From assembly GCA_002347085.1 (NCBI GenBank), contig DDWW01000057.1, forward strand, positions 1-63,735: 63,735 nucleotides of DNA, in the 5' to 3' direction. A program made the translations under genes and the position numbers. The notes under the pieces were generated by a model. The model saw nothing but the letters and a program-made list of their open reading frames with translations. It searched no databases and was not told where the DNA came from. Positions 62,243 to 63,735 of the stretch are shown in pieces; within the stretch, counting starts at the first letter, position 1; the number at the start of each line of letters is the position of its first letter. The DNA is from Desulfobulbaceae bacterium UBA2276. GTDB taxonomy: Bacteria; Desulfobacterota; Desulfobulbia; Desulfobulbales; Desulfocapsaceae.

Positions 62243-63061
62243 TCAGCGAATATCTTCGCTGTCCACATAGGCGTAGGCGCTGTGTTTGTGGATGGATTCA
62301 AAGCTCTCAACGCCCGCGGAAAACCAGGTGATGTCGGGGTGGGCGAGGGCGGTGACGGCCACTTTGCGTACCACGTCTTCGACAAACATGGGATTGTTGT
62401 AGGCCTGCTCGGTCACATATTTTTCGTCCGGTCGTTTAAGCAGGGCATAGACTGGGCAGGATGCTGATTGTTCAACCATGTCAATCAGTTCCTCTACCCA
62501 GATGAATTTCCGAAACTTCACATTGAGGCTCACTTCCGCCCGCTGATTATGGGCCCCGGCACTGCTGATTTCCTTGGAGCAGGGGCAGAGGGTGGTGACC
62601 GGAACCAGTACCGAGAGGATAAAATCTTCCTGTCTGCCCTTTCCGTTATTCTCGTCAGTCTTGTCATCGTCCTCATTTCCGCTCAACTTACCGGTAAAGG
62701 TGCAATTGTATTCCATCAGGCTGCGGGTACCGGTTATCGGGGCCTGTTTTTCGATAAAATAGGGAAAGGACATGACTATGCTGGCTGATTCGGCCTGGAG
62801 TGCCCCTCTGACCTCTTCGAGCAGGGTGGAGAAGATGGTCACGCTCATCTCATCCATATAGGTGTTTAAGGCCTGGGTGAAGGCCGTGACGTAGCTTTCC
62901 CGATAGGCGCCGGGCATGCGGGCCTGCATGCTGACCGTGGCCACGGTGTTCTGCAGGCCGCCATTTCTTTCGCGGATCCGTACCGGCAGCTTAATATCCT
63001 TGATGCCAACGGCCTCAATATTGATGAGGGGGCTCTGTGCAGGGGCCAGGTTTGTGTGCAT
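62243..63061 (-). CDS. folE2: GTP cyclohydrolase FolE2 (type IB)
   Basis: 272 aa. LPVRIRERNGGLQNTVATVSM starts the tunnel fold and VLVPVTTLCPCSKEISSAGAHNQRAEV is the FolE2 catalytic block, with the metal-binding Cys in LCPCSKE. It opens GTP to dihydroneopterin triphosphate for folate synthesis, with metals such as Mn, Fe or Zn. An acidic Glu/Asp/Asn-rich insertion (GNEDDDKTDENNGKGR) lies near the middle. It is downstream of metF on the same strand. Confidence 0.92.
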   Translation of the reverse strand: MHTNLAPAQSPLINIEAVGIKDIKLPVRIRERNGGLQNTVATVSMQARMPGAYRESYVTAFTQALNTYMDEMSVTIFSTLLEEVRGALQAESASIVMSFPYFIEKQAPITGTRSLMEYNCTFTGKLSGNEDDDKTDENNGKGRQEDFILSVLVPVTTLCPCSKEISSAGAHNQRAEVSLNVKFRKFIWVEELIDMVEQSASCPVYALLKRPDEKYVTEQAYNNPMFVEDVVRKVAVTALAHPDITWFSAGVESFESIHKHSAYAYVDSEDIR

Positions 63062-63144
63062 GGTCAGGTTGTATTAGATTGGTGCTTCAGGTTAGAGGCT
63101 CTGTTCGAGATGGATTGGCTTAAGGCTCATTTGAGACCCTGTAC

Positions 63145-63310
63145 TTAATTTTACTTTGTCATATTTGTCACCGTCGAATCCGGTAACCCCTTTAACCCCC
63201 CTTAATCCCCCCTGAATCAGGGGGGGAAACTTTACTCCCCTCCTTGGTAAGGAGGGGGTAGGGGTGGTTGAGTTGTTGCTATTTTAGGTAATCTGACAAA
63301 GTAGAATTAA
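63145..63310. mobile_element. MITE-like element with 17-bp terminal inverted repeats
   Basis: TTAATTTTACTTTGTCA (63145-63161) and TGACAAAGTAGAATTAA (63294-63310) are terminal inverted repeats with one mismatch. Inside are GC-rich stems: CCCCCCTGA/TCAGGGGGG near 63207-63226 and CCTCCTT/AAGGAGG near 63240. The right end overlaps the metF stop codon (63307-63309). No transposase. Confidence 0.6.
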
Positions 63311-63735
63311 TTTCTGAGCTGCTGCGAATCCCTGACCCCTAAAGATTTATAGATTTCCTGGGTCGCAGTCGAGGAGTTGAGGGTAAAAAACTGAATTCCG
63401 CGGACATCATGATCTAAGAGGTCACGAACCTGCTCGGTTGCCCAGTGGATTCCCACCTTTTCCACATACTCATCATTTTCTGCCCGAAAAACGGCCTTCA
63501 GCAGACGGGCCGGGATATGGGCTCCGCCTGCCAGTTCGGCGGTGCGGATCAGTCCGTGTTTGGTGGTGACTGGCATAATCCCTGCGATATTCGGTACTTG
63601 GATGCCGGCGAGTTCACAGCGTTCGCAATAGTCGTAAAAATCGCGGTTATCAAAGAAGAGCTGGGTGACGATATAATCGGCCCCGGCATCGACCTTGGCC
63701 TTCAGGTAGTCAATTTCTTGTAAACGATTGGGGGT
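63307..63735 (-). CDS. metF: 5,10-methylenetetrahydrofolate reductase, C-terminal part
   Basis: Partial at the right window edge. KVDAGADYIVTQLFFDNRDFYDYCERC and AGIMPVTTKHGLIRTAELAGGAHIP are the MetF blocks, followed by IHWATEQVRDLLDHDVRGIQFFTLNSSTA. MetF reduces methylene-tetrahydrofolate to methyl-tetrahydrofolate with a flavin. At 143 visible residues about half is present. The stop lies in the terminal inverted repeat of a MITE-like element. Confidence 0.9.
   Translation of the reverse strand, partial: TPNRLQEIDYLKAKVDAGADYIVTQLFFDNRDFYDYCERCELAGIQVPNIAGIMPVTTKHGLIRTAELAGGAHIPARLLKAVFRAENDEYVEKVGIHWATEQVRDLLDHDVRGIQFFTLNSSTATQEIYKSLGVRDSQQLRN

Overview
The window reads as chromosomal DNA from an anaerobic, Gram-negative deltaproteobacterium (Desulfobacterota, possibly a Desulfobulbales-like sulfur or sulfate metaboliser). 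This is inference from gene content: a hexaheme cytochrome c / FeS / NrfD membrane complex, an orphan CooC, FolE2 instead of FolE, several sigma-54 elements, a cobalamin riboswitch and many two-component genes. I saw no rRNA, tRNA, CRISPR array, prophage or intact insertion sequence.

Region 1 (1-27026) is a large exopolysaccharide or O-antigen locus. It holds at least eight GT2/GT4 glycosyltransferases, an asparagine-synthase-like amidotransferase, two NAD-dependent sugar epimerases (one a UDP-glucuronate decarboxylase type), a hexapeptide acyltransferase, a Wzx-like flippase, methyltransferases, an SGNH hydrolase, several secreted proteins of unknown function, two very large GT-C-like membrane proteins in convergent orientation, and at its end a WbaP/WcaJ-type initiating sugar-phosphate transferase.

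Region 2 (27113-39718) is mainly housekeeping: CooC, a Bax-inhibitor-1 protein, CoaBC, an iron-type alcohol dehydrogenase, RsmA, a phosphoesterase and ArgJ. These are followed by a tight CYTH/CHAD - ParA - SixA cluster that may serve polyphosphate, an MFS transporter and small proteins.

Region 3 (39719-51932) is the most unusual part. It holds a sigma-54 promoter before a ZraP/Spy-like periplasmic protein, a second sigma-54-like promoter in front of a possible C-rich small RNA, and a cobalamin riboswitch with only a 34-residue reading frame behind it. Next come the cytochrome/FeS/NrfD complex and a block that looks like one regulatory module: a histidine-less, truncated sensor kinase overlapping an accessory FtsH, two paralogous ~70-residue membrane proteins, a helically phased array of five GTGTTGC sites upstream of a sigma-54-like promoter, and a translationally coupled NtrC-type regulator and kinase.

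Region 4 (52051-63735) holds YqeY, a RecD2 helicase, a PPC/DUF296 protein, DarP/YjgA, a K+ channel, a PstS-OmpA fusion, a STAS plus response-regulator/PP2C/HATPase partner-switching pair, FolE2 and the 3' part of metF. Intergenic spaces from 33 kb onward carry at least four families of inverted or palindromic repeats, including one MITE-like element that supplies the metF stop codon.
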